A stretch of 64,000 nucleotides of DNA, taken from the NCBI RefSeq assembly GCF_003293745.1, contig NZ_PTLZ01000005.1, positions 1 to 64,000 of the forward strand, given 5' to 3'. Origin of the DNA: Herminiimonas fonticola (lineage in GTDB: Bacteria; Pseudomonadota; Gammaproteobacteria; Burkholderiales; Burkholderiaceae_D). The notes beneath the pieces were generated by a model. The model made no database searches and was not told where the DNA came from. It saw only the letters and a program-made list of their open reading frames with translations. The translations under genes were made by a program, and so were the position numbers. Positions within the stretch are counted from its first letter, which is position 1; each line of letters opens with the position of its first letter. This document shows positions 52,117 through 61,551 of the stretch, piece by piece.

Positions 52117-53145
52117 ATGACGTTCCAAGTAACTGTTCAGCCGAGTGGTCGGCAATTTAGCTGCGCTGCGGATGAAACCATATTGGCTGCAGCCATACGC
52201 GCCAACGTCGGTCTGCCGTATGGCTGCAAGAACGGCGCCTGCAGCAGCTGCAAAGGCATGGTCTTATCAGGCAGCGTCACACATGGCCCGCATCAGGAGC
52301 GTGCACTTACCGCAGCCGATGAAGCAAAAGGGTTTTCCCTGTTCTGCTGTGCAAAACCACATAGCGATGTCGTGATCGAAGCGCGCGAAGTTTTAGGCCT
52401 AGGCGAATTCCCGATCAAGAAATTACCTTCACGCGTCGCCAAGCTGGAAAAAGTCGCGCACGATGTGATGACCATCACCTTGCAACTACCTGCCAGTGAA
52501 AAGTTGCAATATCGTGCCGGTCAATATATCGAATTCATCTTGAAAGACGGCAAGCGCCGCAGCTACAGTCTGGCCAACGCGCCGCATATCAGCGAGCAAG
52601 TTACCTTGCATGTGCGTCATATGCCGGGCGGTCTGTTTACCGATCACGTTTTCAACACGATGAAAGAAAAAGACATCCTGCGCTTCGAAGGGCCGCAGGG
52701 AACCTTCTTCCTGCGTGAAGACTCGGACAAGCCTATGGTGTTGCTGGCGTCCGGCACCGGCTTCGCACCGATCAAGGCGATCGTCGAACAAGCGATGCAT
52801 ATCAAGAGCAAGCGTCCGATGATCTTGTATTGGGGTGGTCGCCGTCCACGCGATTTGTATATGCATGCGCTGTGTGAAGAATGGGCACGCACAATTCCGA
52901 ACTTCAGCTATGTGCCTGTCGTGTCAGATCCAACACCGGAAGACAACTGGGATGGCCGCGTCGGCTTTGTTCATCATGCCGTCATGCAGGACGTGCAGGA
53001 TCTATCGAACTATCAGGTATATGCCTGCGGTGCACCGGCGATGGTGGAAGCAGCGACTACAGATTTCAGCGCAGTATGCGGTTTGCCGACCGACGAGTTT
53101 TACGCCGATGCATTTACATCGGAGCTGGATCTGGCTGCAGGTTAA
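52117..53145 (+). CDS. 2Fe-2S ferredoxin-NAD(P)H oxidoreductase (CDP-6-deoxy-glucoseen reductase-like)
   Basis: This is a 342-aa flavoprotein. An N-terminal plant-type ferredoxin domain has the cluster CKNGACSSC and a fourth Cys near FCCAKPH. The FAD domain carries RSYSLANAP, and the NAD domain has LLASGTGFAPIKAI and YACGAPAMVEA. The layout matches AscD/RfbI-type reductases and the reductases of aromatic ring oxygenases. AGGA precedes the ATG at 52117. It transfers electrons from NAD(P)H to an unknown partner. Monocistronic. Confidence 0.9.
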   Translation: MTFQVTVQPSGRQFSCAADETILAAAIRANVGLPYGCKNGACSSCKGMVLSGSVTHGPHQERALTAADEAKGFSLFCCAKPHSDVVIEAREVLGLGEFPIKKLPSRVAKLEKVAHDVMTITLQLPASEKLQYRAGQYIEFILKDGKRRSYSLANAPHISEQVTLHVRHMPGGLFTDHVFNTMKEKDILRFEGPQGTFFLREDSDKPMVLLASGTGFAPIKAIVEQAMHIKSKRPMILYWGGRRPRDLYMHALCEEWARTIPNFSYVPVVSDPTPEDNWDGRVGFVHHAVMQDVQDLSNYQVYACGAPAMVEAATTDFSAVCGLPTDEFYADAFTSELDLAAG

Positions 53146-53219
53146 TAACGAAATTCATCGCAAGCGAGGTGGCGAAAAACGTTTTGACGCACTGCGCAAA
53201 ACGTCTTAATATTCTTCAC

Positions 53220-53288
53220 ATGAATATGAGCACCACACTCTTGCGACGCCGTAGCCCGCTGCTCCAGCAGGGATTGCCGTGCGTGTAA
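53220..53288 (+). CDS. Candidate leader peptide, 22 aa
   Basis: ATG 53220 opens 22 codons (MNMSTTLLRRRSPLLQQGLP, then CV) ending at TAA 53286-53288. Three adjacent Arg codons and several Leu codons lie in the middle. A Rho-independent terminator starts 22 bp after the stop, before the argD-like gene. The layout resembles a transcription attenuator in which ribosome stalling on Arg (or Leu) codons decides terminator formation. No clear Shine-Dalgarno is visible, which weakens the case. Confidence 0.5.
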   Translation: MNMSTTLLRRRSPLLQQGLPCV

Positions 53289-53309
53289 GCGTCGTTTAAA
53301 CGCTCACCA

Positions 53310-53340
53310 AGCCACAGGCAAATCCTGTGGCTTTTTTTTT
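53310..53340 (+). terminator. Strong terminator upstream of the argD-like gene
   Basis: Perfect 9-bp arms AGCCACAGG/CCTGTGGCT enclose a CAAAT loop and end in nine or ten T. It is 53 bp upstream of the argD-like ATG, downstream of the 22-aa ORF. It may end the reductase transcript or act as an attenuator. Confidence 0.92.
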
Positions 53341-53393
53341 AGTATTTTTGTTTTTCATATCTTTTAAATTATTTGTATTCAGGAGTAGTCGAA

Positions 53394-54608
53394 ATGGAAT
53401 TCAGCCAGTACCCAGTCAACGCCCTGCTCTATATCACCAACCGTCCGGAACTGGTTTTCACTGAAGGCGACGGCATGTGGCTGACCGACCATAATGGCAA
53501 ACGCTATCTCGATTATCTGCAAGGCTGGGCCGTCAACTGCCTCGGCCATTCGCCGCAATGCATACAAGATGCACTGGCAACCCAGTCGAAAAAACTGATC
53601 AATCCATCGCCGGCCTTTTACAACGAACCGGCTATCGCACTCGCTGCATTGTTGACAGAGAACTCCTGCTTCGATCGTGTTTTCTTCGCCAATAGCGGCG
53701 CAGAAGCAAATGAAAGTGCATTCAAGCTCGCGCGCAAATGGGGCAAGCTCAACAAGAATGCAGCAGGCGAAAATCGCTACGAAATCATCACCTTCGATCA
53801 CAGCTTCCACGGCCGCACTATCGCCGCAATGTCGGCCAGCGGCAAAGCCGGTTGGGACACGATTTATGCACCGCAAGTATCAGGCTTCCACAAAGCCAAC
53901 TTGAACGATCTAGCCAGCGTCAAAAAACTGATCACAGACAAAACCGTCGCCGTCATGCTGGAGCCGGTACAAGGCGAAGGCGGCGTGATCCCTGCCTCGC
54001 GTGAATTCATGCAAGGCTTGCGTGCGCTGACCAAAGAACACGGCATCTTGCTGATCGTCGACGAAGTACAAACCGGTATGGGGCGTTGTGGCGAATTATT
54101 CGGCTACCAATTGTCAGGCATCACACCAGACATCATGACGCTGGGTAAAGGTATAGGCGGTGGCGTACCGCTGGCGGCGATGCTGTGTCGCGAAGAAATC
54201 GCCTGCTTTGAACCAGGTGATCAAGGCGGCACGTATAACGGCAACCCATTGATGACCGCCGTCGGCCTCGCGGTTGCCAAGGCTTTGCTGGCACCAGGAT
54301 TTTTGCAATCGGTCAAAGACAAAGGCGAGTATCTGAGCAAAGCCTTGTTGAAACTGACAGAACAACACGGACTCGCAGGCGAACGCGGCGACGGCTTGTT
54401 GCGCGCGTTGAAACTCGGTTCGGATATCGGCCCGCAGATCGTCGATAAGGCACGCGACATGGGCCCGGTTGGTTTGCTGCTGAACTCGCCACGTCCTGAC
54501 TTGCTGCGCTTTATGCCTGCATTGAATGTGACGATAGAAGAGATCGATCAAATGATTTCTATGTTGTCCGATGTGCTGAGTCAGTTACGCACTGAGTTGA
54601 AGCGCTGA
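53394..54608 (+). CDS. argD: Class III aminotransferase (acetylornithine transaminase ArgD-like)
   Basis: This is a 404-aa PLP enzyme: [55 protein letters not shown] and [12 protein letters not shown], with the PLP lysine in [16 protein letters not shown]. The length and motifs fit acetylornithine/succinyldiaminopimelate transaminase, which makes N-acetylornithine for arginine synthesis. Related 4-aminobutyrate or ornithine transaminases are possible. I start at ATG 53394, 8 bp after AGGAG. A strong terminator and a short Arg-codon ORF lie just upstream. Confidence 0.88.
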   Translation: MEFSQYPVNALLYITNRPELVFTEGDGMWLTDHNGKRYLDYLQGWAVNCLGHSPQCIQDALATQSKKLINPSPAFYNEPAIALAALLTENSCFDRVFFANSGAEANESAFKLARKWGKLNKNAAGENRYEIITFDHSFHGRTIAAMSASGKAGWDTIYAPQVSGFHKANLNDLASVKKLITDKTVAVMLEPVQGEGGVIPASREFMQGLRALTKEHGILLIVDEVQTGMGRCGELFGYQLSGITPDIMTLGKGIGGGVPLAAMLCREEIACFEPGDQGGTYNGNPLMTAVGLAVAKALLAPGFLQSVKDKGEYLSKALLKLTEQHGLAGERGDGLLRALKLGSDIGPQIVDKARDMGPVGLLLNSPRPDLLRFMPALNVTIEEIDQMISMLSDVLSQLRTELKR

Positions 54609-54612
54609 GCTG

Positions 54613-55098
54613 ATGATGTTGAAATCAATGTTCGGCAAAGCATGGATGGCGATCACAATCGCCATCCTTCTGACGGCATGTGGCGGATCGACATTACTGA
54701 AACAATCGGAAGCAGTCAGTCCGCAAGGCAATGAAGTCACATTCTATGCATTGGGCTTGATTGATACAGGATATCGCTTTGGCGGCAAGAATCCGGAAGC
54801 CGGACTCGACTGCAGCGGCATGGTGTCGTATGTCTACCGCGAAGCAGTCGGAATGAAGATCAGCGGTAGCGCCGCCGACATGGCGCGACGCGGCAAGGAA
54901 ATAGACAAAGACTCACTACGCGCCGGCGATCTGGTTTTCTTCAACACCTTAAATCGGCCGTTCTCGCACGTCGGTGTCTACATAGGCGATGGTCGCTTCA
55001 TACATGCACCATCGAGTAAAGGCAAAGTACGCATAGAGCGCATGGACAATGTGTACTTCGCGCCGAGGTTTGAAATGGCAAGAACCTATTTCGACTGA
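54613..55098 (+). CDS. NlpC/P60 family lipoprotein, cell-wall peptidase
   Basis: This is a 161-aa lipoprotein with a lipobox LLTAC at about 19-23. The NlpC/P60 cysteine peptidase domain has Cys67 in LDCSGMVSYVY, His119 in FSHVGVYIG and a third residue His131 in FIHAPS, the normal triad. It cuts peptide bonds in peptidoglycan, probably anchored to the outer membrane. It starts only 4 bp after the aminotransferase stop, so it may be co-transcribed. ATG 54616 is an equally good start. Confidence 0.9.
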   Translation: MMLKSMFGKAWMAITIAILLTACGGSTLLKQSEAVSPQGNEVTFYALGLIDTGYRFGGKNPEAGLDCSGMVSYVYREAVGMKISGSAADMARRGKEIDKDSLRAGDLVFFNTLNRPFSHVGVYIGDGRFIHAPSSKGKVRIERMDNVYFAPRFEMARTYFD

Positions 55099-55144
55099 TC
55101 TTAATCAGTCGTGGGGCAGAAAGTGCGACGCTTTTCGCCGAGCG

Positions 55145-55438
55145 TTAGCGAGCGATTTTGCGTTCTATGTTGACAACTACCCCTGCCCTCAGAGTCAAGA
55201 TCGTCAGCGTCTGAGGATCTTGCGTGTGTGGAAAGTAAGTCCACGACTTCTCTTCAGGTTGACCTCTAACGCTCTTGATGAACGCTTCATGGTCGGGCTT
55301 GCCGATTCGAAACAACACTTCACCCTCTGGCATTCCCTTGCTAATGAAGCCTCGCTCTCTGGCATCAGCAGCCATTGCTGAAACACAGGCGAAAGCGAGT
55401 AAATGAATGATGATGACATTACGAAGGTTCATAAATCG
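55145..55438 (-). CDS. Small secreted protein, SmpA/OmlA-like motif
   Basis: This is a 97-aa protein with a signal peptide (hydrophobic NVIIIHLLAFACVSAMAADA). The mature part contains GFISKGMPEGEVLFRIGKPDH, the 'x-G-M-x3-V-x5-G-x-P' pattern seen in SmpA/BamE-like and DUF2845 proteins, then a WTYFPHT strand. The start is taken at ATG 55438 with AAGGA just upstream; ATG 55432 is possible. The periplasmic role is unknown. Confidence 0.7.
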   Translation of the reverse strand, partial: RFMNLRNVIIIHLLAFACVSAMAADARERGFISKGMPEGEVLFRIGKPDHEAFIKSVRGQPEEKSWTYFPHTQDPQTLTILTLRAGVVVNIERKIAR

Positions 55439-55502
55439 CATCCTTTTCCTTCTTCGCATTCAATCATGCTAATCAAGCGCGGTAGGTTGGGCTAGCAGCT
55501 TA

Positions 55503-55706
55503 TCAAGACTGAGGAACTGCCACATTCAGCTGTTTCAGTTTCTGGAATTCGGAATGCTTGATCTCATACATATTTTTCCCTTTGAGCTTCACGGCGCTGA
55601 GCTCAGGCTCATCCCCGATCACTTCATATATGCCCTCTTCGATACCAACTTCAAATCCAAGGGAAGTTTTGGCTTTGCATTTTTTGACAAAGAAGTTATT
55701 TGACAT
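55503..55706 (-). CDS. Small hypothetical protein, 67 aa
   Basis: This is a soluble 67-aa protein starting MSNNFFVKKCKAKTSLGFEVG, with beta-strand and charged turns (GIYEVIGDEPELSAVKLKGKNMYEI) like a small SH3-type barrel. No family recognised. It is separated from the SmpA-like gene by 64 bp on the same strand. The gap 55707-55863 holds only AT-rich sequence. Confidence 0.6.
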   Translation of the reverse strand: MSNNFFVKKCKAKTSLGFEVGIEEGIYEVIGDEPELSAVKLKGKNMYEIKHSEFQKLKQLNVAVPQS

Positions 55707-55863
55707 TTAATTGAGTGAATACGGTAGTTGAGCTACTTTGATTAGATCACAATCAGTCAGTAAAAGAACAACTTCCAATTGTGTATTATCAATATTTCAC
55801 ATTTCATATCCAGGTGTGAGATAAACAAAACCTACTCCCACTGATCTTTAATCAAGCGCGCCC

Positions 55864-56481
55864 GTGAGCACTCTCAAATCAAAAGCAGCAATCGACCATC
55901 GCATCTGCTTCGTCGGCGATTCATTCGTACAAGGTACCGGCGATCCGCTGTGTTTAGGCTGGGTTGGTCGTGTCGCACAAGATGCCGTAGCTCGCGGCAT
56001 CAATCTCACCCACTACAACCTCGGCATCCGCCGCGACACCAGCCGCGATATCGCAGCGCGCTGGCAGCAGGAGTGTGCGGCGAGATTGCCGGCCGATTGC
56101 GAAGCACTCGTAGTCTTCTCGTTTGGCGTCAATGACACATCGATTTTTGAAGGTGTGCAGCGCGTGTCGGAAGAAGAAAGCCTCGCCAACTTCCAGAGCA
56201 TCTTACGCACCGCTTCATCAAGCTACAAAGTCTTGATGATAGGACCGCCGCCTATGCCGGACAGCGCGCACAACCGCCGCGTCGCGCAGTTGAATAAGCA
56301 GTTTGCCGAACTGGCCACGACGCTGAATGTTCCTTACTTATCTGTGTTTGAAGTTTTGCGTAAAGATGAGCACTGGCTGAAGGAAGCGATTGCCAATGAT
56401 TTTGCGCATCCTGGTCAGCATGGATATGAACGCTTGGCCGGATTGGTGCAAGGATGGTCTGCTTGGTGGTTCGGAACATAA
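55864..56481 (+). CDS. GDSL/SGNH-family hydrolase
   Basis: This is a 205-aa cytosolic esterase/lipase. Block I is CFVGDSFVQG with Ser20; block III is FSFGVND with the Asn; block V is FAHPGQHGYERLA with the Asp/His region (D-x-x-H as NDFAHP). It hydrolyses an ester or acyl-thioester of unknown identity. The start codon is GTG at 55864; no signal peptide follows. Confidence 0.88.
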   Translation: MSTLKSKAAIDHRICFVGDSFVQGTGDPLCLGWVGRVAQDAVARGINLTHYNLGIRRDTSRDIAARWQQECAARLPADCEALVVFSFGVNDTSIFEGVQRVSEEESLANFQSILRTASSSYKVLMIGPPPMPDSAHNRRVAQLNKQFAELATTLNVPYLSVFEVLRKDEHWLKEAIANDFAHPGQHGYERLAGLVQGWSAWWFGT

Positions 56482-56627
56482 GCAGTTAGCAAGCATATTT
56501 ATATTGAAAACAGGTTGCGCAGCGCTTCGCACCATTGATTCATTTACTTCCTTCCTAGAAATCAAGGCTCGTTATAATCATTAAATGATCTTCAGCAAAT
56601 TTTTCTAAAAATAAATAGGGAGCGAAT

Positions 56628-58055
56628 ATGACCGCAATTGTTTCTAAAGCACCAATGCAGCTCGTGGATCCACAAGCGCAAATTATTATCGACTTCCTCA
56701 AAAATATTGGGCTACCTCATGACAACATCATCGCAACTCAAGATCAACGTGCGATCATTTCCCAAAATCTTCCAGCCTACATTGAATCATTACCACCACA
56801 AGTTAAAAAAGACGCACGCTATCTTTCAAAATTCGTCGTCGGAGCGGGTATTGGACTCTTCGATTATTCCTTAAATGCCATCTGGAACGAAGTAGTACTG
56901 GATTTACATAAAAAAGCCATCGCTTACGGTCTTGATATTTTCTACGATGCAGCCATTGGAGGAAAAGCAAGGGAGTTTTATCAAAGTGAAGAGGACTTAC
57001 GTTCGGTCAAAGACTCAGTCCTATTAGACACTTGTCGAAAATTAGAACTGATCAGCGATACGACACATAAAAAACTCCGACATATTCTTGATATGAGAAA
57101 CGATATTGGTATCTCACATCCAACGAATTACACAATTAATGCGTTTGAACTTCTAGGTTGGTTACAGACGTGCATTCAAGACGTTCTCAATGATCGCCCT
57201 ACAGAAGCCGCACTTCAAGTTCAAGCATTCATTCAAAATATTAGAACTTATAAGCACCCCCTAGACCCGGTCAACTTAGCATCCATTTCTTCAAAGATTG
57301 CGGCTCTTGCAACTCATCATTGCGGTAACGTTTTACGAACAATGTTCGGCATATTTGTCTCTGCAGACACCGACCCTCAAGTTCGAAAAAATATTTCCTT
57401 ACTGGCAGTTGCAGTTTGGAGTTCGAGTAATGAAGATACCAAATATCGATTGGGCCTAACGCTTGAGGGTTACAACACCAACTTGTATCGAGATAAGTAC
57501 GAGCTTGGTGTCGAATTCTTTAAGGCTGTTAACGGAAATGCTTTTCGATCCAATTCGGAAAAAGCAATTATTATTGACGGCTTGCTAGATCAATTACTAG
57601 AGAAACATAATAGTTGGGATAATTTTCATCACGAAGCTCCTGTGGTCGATGTAATTTCTTCGTTCATCAATAACCAACAAGATATTTTGGCAAATTTCGC
57701 GCCCAAATTAATTAAGGTAATTTTGATGTGCAGAATAGGTCGTGGTCTGACTTATTGCAATGGCGTATCGCCTCGTGGCAAGTCATATTACGATCGGATT
57801 ATTGGACTTCTAGGTGATCAATTTACCCCCTTTGTTTTTATCGCTTTAACTCAATACGAACTTCAAGCCAAACTTGATAACGAGATATGTCGGCAACAAG
57901 CGTGTCTTGCGCTTGAATCTCTTAAAGCTGCTGTAGTAAATCAAAGACTTGTTGAATGTATCGATTTCTTGCTTGCAAATCTTCCTACCACTGGAAAAAT
58001 ATTATTTGATAGCCGCTTTAAAACGCTTACCGCTGGCTATGTTAATTGGAACTAA
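56628..58055 (+). CDS. Unknown protein with a HEPN-like RN-x5-H motif
   Basis: This is a 475-aa soluble protein in AT-rich DNA, unlike its neighbours. The segment KKLRHILDMRNDIGISHP contains Arg157-Asn158...His164 in a helical context (followed by AFELLGWLQTCIQDVL). This is the R-x4-6-H layout of HEPN ribonucleases and of Abi-like proteins. The rest is helical without recognisable domains. GGGAG lies before the ATG. It stands alone between the SGNH hydrolase and the PDH cluster and has a terminator. A phage-defence or stress RNase role is a guess from the motif. Confidence 0.65.
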   Translation: MTAIVSKAPMQLVDPQAQIIIDFLKNIGLPHDNIIATQDQRAIISQNLPAYIESLPPQVKKDARYLSKFVVGAGIGLFDYSLNAIWNEVVLDLHKKAIAYGLDIFYDAAIGGKAREFYQSEEDLRSVKDSVLLDTCRKLELISDTTHKKLRHILDMRNDIGISHPTNYTINAFELLGWLQTCIQDVLNDRPTEAALQVQAFIQNIRTYKHPLDPVNLASISSKIAALATHHCGNVLRTMFGIFVSADTDPQVRKNISLLAVAVWSSSNEDTKYRLGLTLEGYNTNLYRDKYELGVEFFKAVNGNAFRSNSEKAIIIDGLLDQLLEKHNSWDNFHHEAPVVDVISSFINNQQDILANFAPKLIKVILMCRIGRGLTYCNGVSPRGKSYYDRIIGLLGDQFTPFVFIALTQYELQAKLDNEICRQQACLALESLKAAVVNQRLVECIDFLLANLPTTGKILFDSRFKTLTAGYVNWN

Positions 58056-58087
58056 AGTAGCAAATTCTATTTAAGATAAATACTCAA

Positions 58088-58117
58088 TAAAAAAGCGACG
58101 CAATGCGTCGCTTTTTT
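58088..58117. terminator. Terminator between the HEPN-like gene and lpdA
   Basis: Arms GCGACGC/GCGTCGC (58095-58101, 58105-58111) enclose AAT, with an A-run before and a T-run after. It suits both convergent genes. Confidence 0.92.
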
Positions 58118-58135
58118 ATTAACTCAAATGAAGAC

Positions 58136-59965
58136 TTATTTTTTCTTCATCGGTGGCAAATCAGTACAAACACCTTTGTACACTTCCGCCGCCATACCTA
58201 TCGATTCGCCCAAGGTTGGATGCGGATGTATGGTCTTGCCGATATCAACCGCATCTGCACCCATCTCGATCGCCAACGCGATTTCACCAATCATGTCGCC
58301 TGCGTGCGTGCCGACGATACCACCACCGACGATGCGATGTGTTTCTGCATCGAACAGCAGTTTGGTGAAGCCTTCATCGCGACCGTTGGCTACTGCGCGG
58401 CCTGATGCTGCCCATGGGAAGTGACCTTTTTCGAGTTTGATGCCTTTGGCTCTGGCTTCGTCTTCGGTGATGCCGACCCATGCGACTTCAGGATCGGTGT
58501 AGGCAACGGATGGAATCACGCGTGCGTCGAAGTAGGCCTTCTCACCAGCTGCGGCTTCTGCTGCAACGTGTGCTTCATGCACGGCCTTGTGTGCAAGCAT
58601 AGGTTGGCCGACCAGATCGCCGATGGCGAAGATGTACGGGACGTTGGTACGCATTTGCGCATCGACTGCGATGAAGCCGCGATCGGTGACAGCAACGCCG
58701 GCCTTGTCGGCAGCAATCTTCTTGCCGTTCGGGCTGCGACCGACTGCGACCAATACCATGTCGTAGACTTGCGGTTCTGGCGCAGTGACGCCTGCCTCTG
58801 CCGCTTCAAAAAAAACCTTGATGCCTTCTTTCAACGCTTCGACCGCAACGGTTTTTGTCTTCAACATGATTTTGTCGAAGCGCTTCTCGTTGAATTTTTG
58901 CCAGACCTTGACCATGTCGCGATCTGCGCCTTGCATCAAGCCATCCAGCATTTCCACCACGTCGATGCGCGCACCGAGGGTTGAATAGACGGTTGCCATT
59001 TCCAGGCCGATGATGCCGCCGCCGATGACGAGCATGCGTTTAGGCACGCTGCGCAATTCGAGCGCACCTGTCGAATCGACGATGCGTGGATCTTCAGGAA
59101 CGAAAGGCAAGTTCACAACCGATGAACCGGCAGCGATGATCGCTTGCTTGAACTGGATAGTCTTTTTGCTGCCGTCGGCCGCGGTGACTTCTATGTGATT
59201 GGTGCCGACAAACTGACCGACGCCCTGCACGACATTGACCTTGCGTGCCTTGGCCATGCCGGACAAACCGGTGGTCATCTTGCCTATGACTTTTTCCTTG
59301 TAGCCGCGCAACGCATCGATATCGATTTGCGGTTTGCCGAAGGTAACACCATGTGCTGCCATCGCTGCGGTTTCATCGATGACTGCCGCAACGTGCAGCA
59401 GTGCCTTGGATGGAATGCAACCGACGTTCAAGCAAACGCCACCTAGTGTTGAGTAACGCTCGATCAACACTGTGGACAAACCGAGATCAGCGGAGCGGAA
59501 CGCAGCAGAGTAACCGCCAGGACCTGCGCCGAGAACCATCATGTCGCATTCGATATCCGCTTTGCCGGCGAAGCTGGCTGCGGCCGGGGCAGCTGTAGCA
59601 ACCGCGGCAGGCGCTGACACAGGCGCAGCGGCTTTTGCAGGAGCGGCGGCTGGTGTTGGGGCTGCAACAGGTGCGGGAGTAGCTGCTGCAGCTGGTGCCG
59701 GTGCGGCGGCAGGAGCTGCAGCACTTTCGGAGGCTTCCAGAATCAACAGCAGCGAACCTTCCGCAACCTTGTCACCGAGTTTGACTTTCAACTCTTTGAT
59801 GACACCAGCGTGGCTGGCTGGAATTTCCATGCTGGCTTTGTCGGATTCGACTGTGATCAGAGATTGATCAACCTTGATCGTATCGCCCACATTGACCAGC
59901 AGTTCGATGATTTCCACTTCCTTGAAATCGCCGATATCGGGGACTTTGACTTCTATCGTGCTCAT
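58136..59965 (-). CDS. lpdA: Dihydrolipoyl dehydrogenase (PDH E3) with N-terminal lipoyl domain
   Basis: This is a 609-aa flavoprotein. An N-terminal lipoyl domain (1-80) has the lipoylated Lys in [12 protein letters not shown] long Ala/Pro linker (about 80-135) follows, then the E3 core with [17 protein letters not shown], redox cysteines in [15 protein letters not shown], the NAD motif [17 protein letters not shown] and the C-terminal His-Glu dyad HPHPTLGE. It reoxidises the dihydrolipoamide of the pyruvate dehydrogenase complex. The fused lipoyl domain is common in betaproteobacterial and neisserial E3. It lies 109 bp after aceF. Confidence 0.97.
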   Translation of the reverse strand: MSTIEVKVPDIGDFKEVEIIELLVNVGDTIKVDQSLITVESDKASMEIPASHAGVIKELKVKLGDKVAEGSLLLILEASESAAAPAAAPAPAAAATPAPVAAPTPAAAPAKAAAPVSAPAAVATAAPAAASFAGKADIECDMMVLGAGPGGYSAAFRSADLGLSTVLIERYSTLGGVCLNVGCIPSKALLHVAAVIDETAAMAAHGVTFGKPQIDIDALRGYKEKVIGKMTTGLSGMAKARKVNVVQGVGQFVGTNHIEVTAADGSKKTIQFKQAIIAAGSSVVNLPFVPEDPRIVDSTGALELRSVPKRMLVIGGGIIGLEMATVYSTLGARIDVVEMLDGLMQGADRDMVKVWQKFNEKRFDKIMLKTKTVAVEALKEGIKVFFEAAEAGVTAPEPQVYDMVLVAVGRSPNGKKIAADKAGVAVTDRGFIAVDAQMRTNVPYIFAIGDLVGQPMLAHKAVHEAHVAAEAAAGEKAYFDARVIPSVAYTDPEVAWVGITEDEARAKGIKLEKGHFPWAASGRAVANGRDEGFTKLLFDAETHRIVGGGIVGTHAGDMIGEIALAIEMGADAVDIGKTIHPHPTLGESIGMAAEVYKGVCTDLPPMKKK

Positions 59966-60074
59966 CGCTTTAGCTCCGTATTTTTCATCTCGTTCTGCCT
60001 GCGCTGTTCACACTTAGCAGCAGGCAGAAACATGGACTGATCGTTTTACTGATGACGCAATTGCGACCTGACGG

Positions 60075-61424
60075 TTACAGCAGCGACTTGCGCAAGTCAG
60101 CCAGCATTTCGCTCAGGTAAGTCACGAAACGTGCGCCTTGCGCGCCATCGATCACGCGGTGATCGTAGGACAGCGACAAAGGCATGATCAGGCGCGGCAC
60201 GAATTGCTTGCCATCCCAGACTGGTTTCATCGAAGTTTTTGACAAGCCGATGATGGCGACTTCAGGTGCATTGATCAGCGGTGTGAAATACGTACCGCCA
60301 ATGCCGCCCAGCGACGAAATCGTGAAGGTCGCGCCTTGCATGTCGGCAGGTTTCAATTTGCCTTCGCGTGCCTGCGCCGACAACTCGCCCATCTCTTGCG
60401 CGATTTGCGTGACGGTCTTTTGATCGACGCCCTTGACGACGGGCACCACCAGACCTTGCGGCGTGTCGGCGGCAAAACCGATGTTGTAGTACTGCTTGAG
60501 AATCAGGTTTTCGCCGGCTGCGTCGAGCGAGGAATTGAACTCTGGATATTTTTTCAGGGCGGCGACACAAGCCTTGATGACGAATGCGAGCATCGTCAAC
60601 TTGACGCCGGATTTAGCCAGCGCGGTGTTGCTCGATTTACGCAGTTCTTCCAGCTCGGTCACATCGGCTTCGTCGTATTGCGTGACGTGCGGAATCATGA
60701 CCCAGTTGCGATGCAGATTCGGGCCGCTGATTTTCTTGATGCGCGACAAAGGCAGCAAAGTCGTGGTGCCGAACTTGCTGAAATCCAGCGATGGCCATGG
60801 CAACAGATCGAGACCTGCACCGCCGCGCGATGTGCTTGGCGCTGCAGCGACTGAAGCTGAAACAGGACCGGCAGCCAACACGCCTTTTACATAGTTCTGT
60901 ACGTCTTCTTGCGTGATGCGGCCTTTAGGGCCGGAGCCGGCCACGATGCCAAGATCAACACCGAGTTCGCGCGCGAACTTGCGTATCGATGGCGATGCGT
61001 GCGCTTTTGCATTTGCTACTGTGGCTGGTGCCGCAGCTGCTGGTGCAGCAACTGGCGCAGGTGGCGCGACAGGAGCAGGTGCGGCTGCTTGTACAACTGG
61101 TGCAGGCTCGGCAGCTTTCACTGATTCTGCTTTAGGAGCTTCTACAGGCGCAGGCGCTGCGGCAGGAGCAGATGCTGCATCAGCGGCTGCCGCTTCTACC
61201 ATCAACAACAAGGAGCCTTCGGCAACCTTGTCACCGAGTTTGACTTTGATTTCTTTCACGACACCGGCGTGGCTGGATGGAATTTCCATACTTGCCTTGT
61301 CGGACTCAACCGTGATCAGCGATTGATCGACTTTGATCGTATCGCCTACCTTGACTAACAATTCAATGATTTCAACTTCCTTGAAATCGCCGATATCCGG
61401 GACTTTGACTTCAACCGTGCTCAT
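60075..61424 (-). CDS. aceF: Pyruvate dehydrogenase E2, dihydrolipoamide acetyltransferase
   Basis: This is a 449-aa protein with one lipoyl domain (1-80, Lys in [11 protein letters not shown]), an Ala/Pro linker and an E1/E3-binding domain (HASPSIRKFARELGVDLGIVAGSGPKGRITQEDV). The catalytic domain ends with the YDHRVIDGAQGARF active-site motif (His, Asp). It forms the core of the complex and moves the acetyl group to CoA. Its lipoyl domain is almost identical to that of lpdA. It lies 127 bp downstream of aceE. Confidence 0.97.
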   Translation of the reverse strand: MSTVEVKVPDIGDFKEVEIIELLVKVGDTIKVDQSLITVESDKASMEIPSSHAGVVKEIKVKLGDKVAEGSLLLMVEAAAADAASAPAAAPAPVEAPKAESVKAAEPAPVVQAAAPAPVAPPAPVAAPAAAAPATVANAKAHASPSIRKFARELGVDLGIVAGSGPKGRITQEDVQNYVKGVLAAGPVSASVAAAPSTSRGGAGLDLLPWPSLDFSKFGTTTLLPLSRIKKISGPNLHRNWVMIPHVTQYDEADVTELEELRKSSNTALAKSGVKLTMLAFVIKACVAALKKYPEFNSSLDAAGENLILKQYYNIGFAADTPQGLVVPVVKGVDQKTVTQIAQEMGELSAQAREGKLKPADMQGATFTISSLGGIGGTYFTPLINAPEVAIIGLSKTSMKPVWDGKQFVPRLIMPLSLSYDHRVIDGAQGARFVTYLSEMLADLRKSLL

Positions 61425-61551
61425 CGTTCACTCTCCGCTTGTTTGCGTGTTCATCATCATGACAGCGGGGAAGCAAATGGTTGGCAGTTATTTTTGCGCG
61501 CCATCTGCATCCCCGTCACCTCATTGATGAGGAAGGATTTTTGTATGTGGA

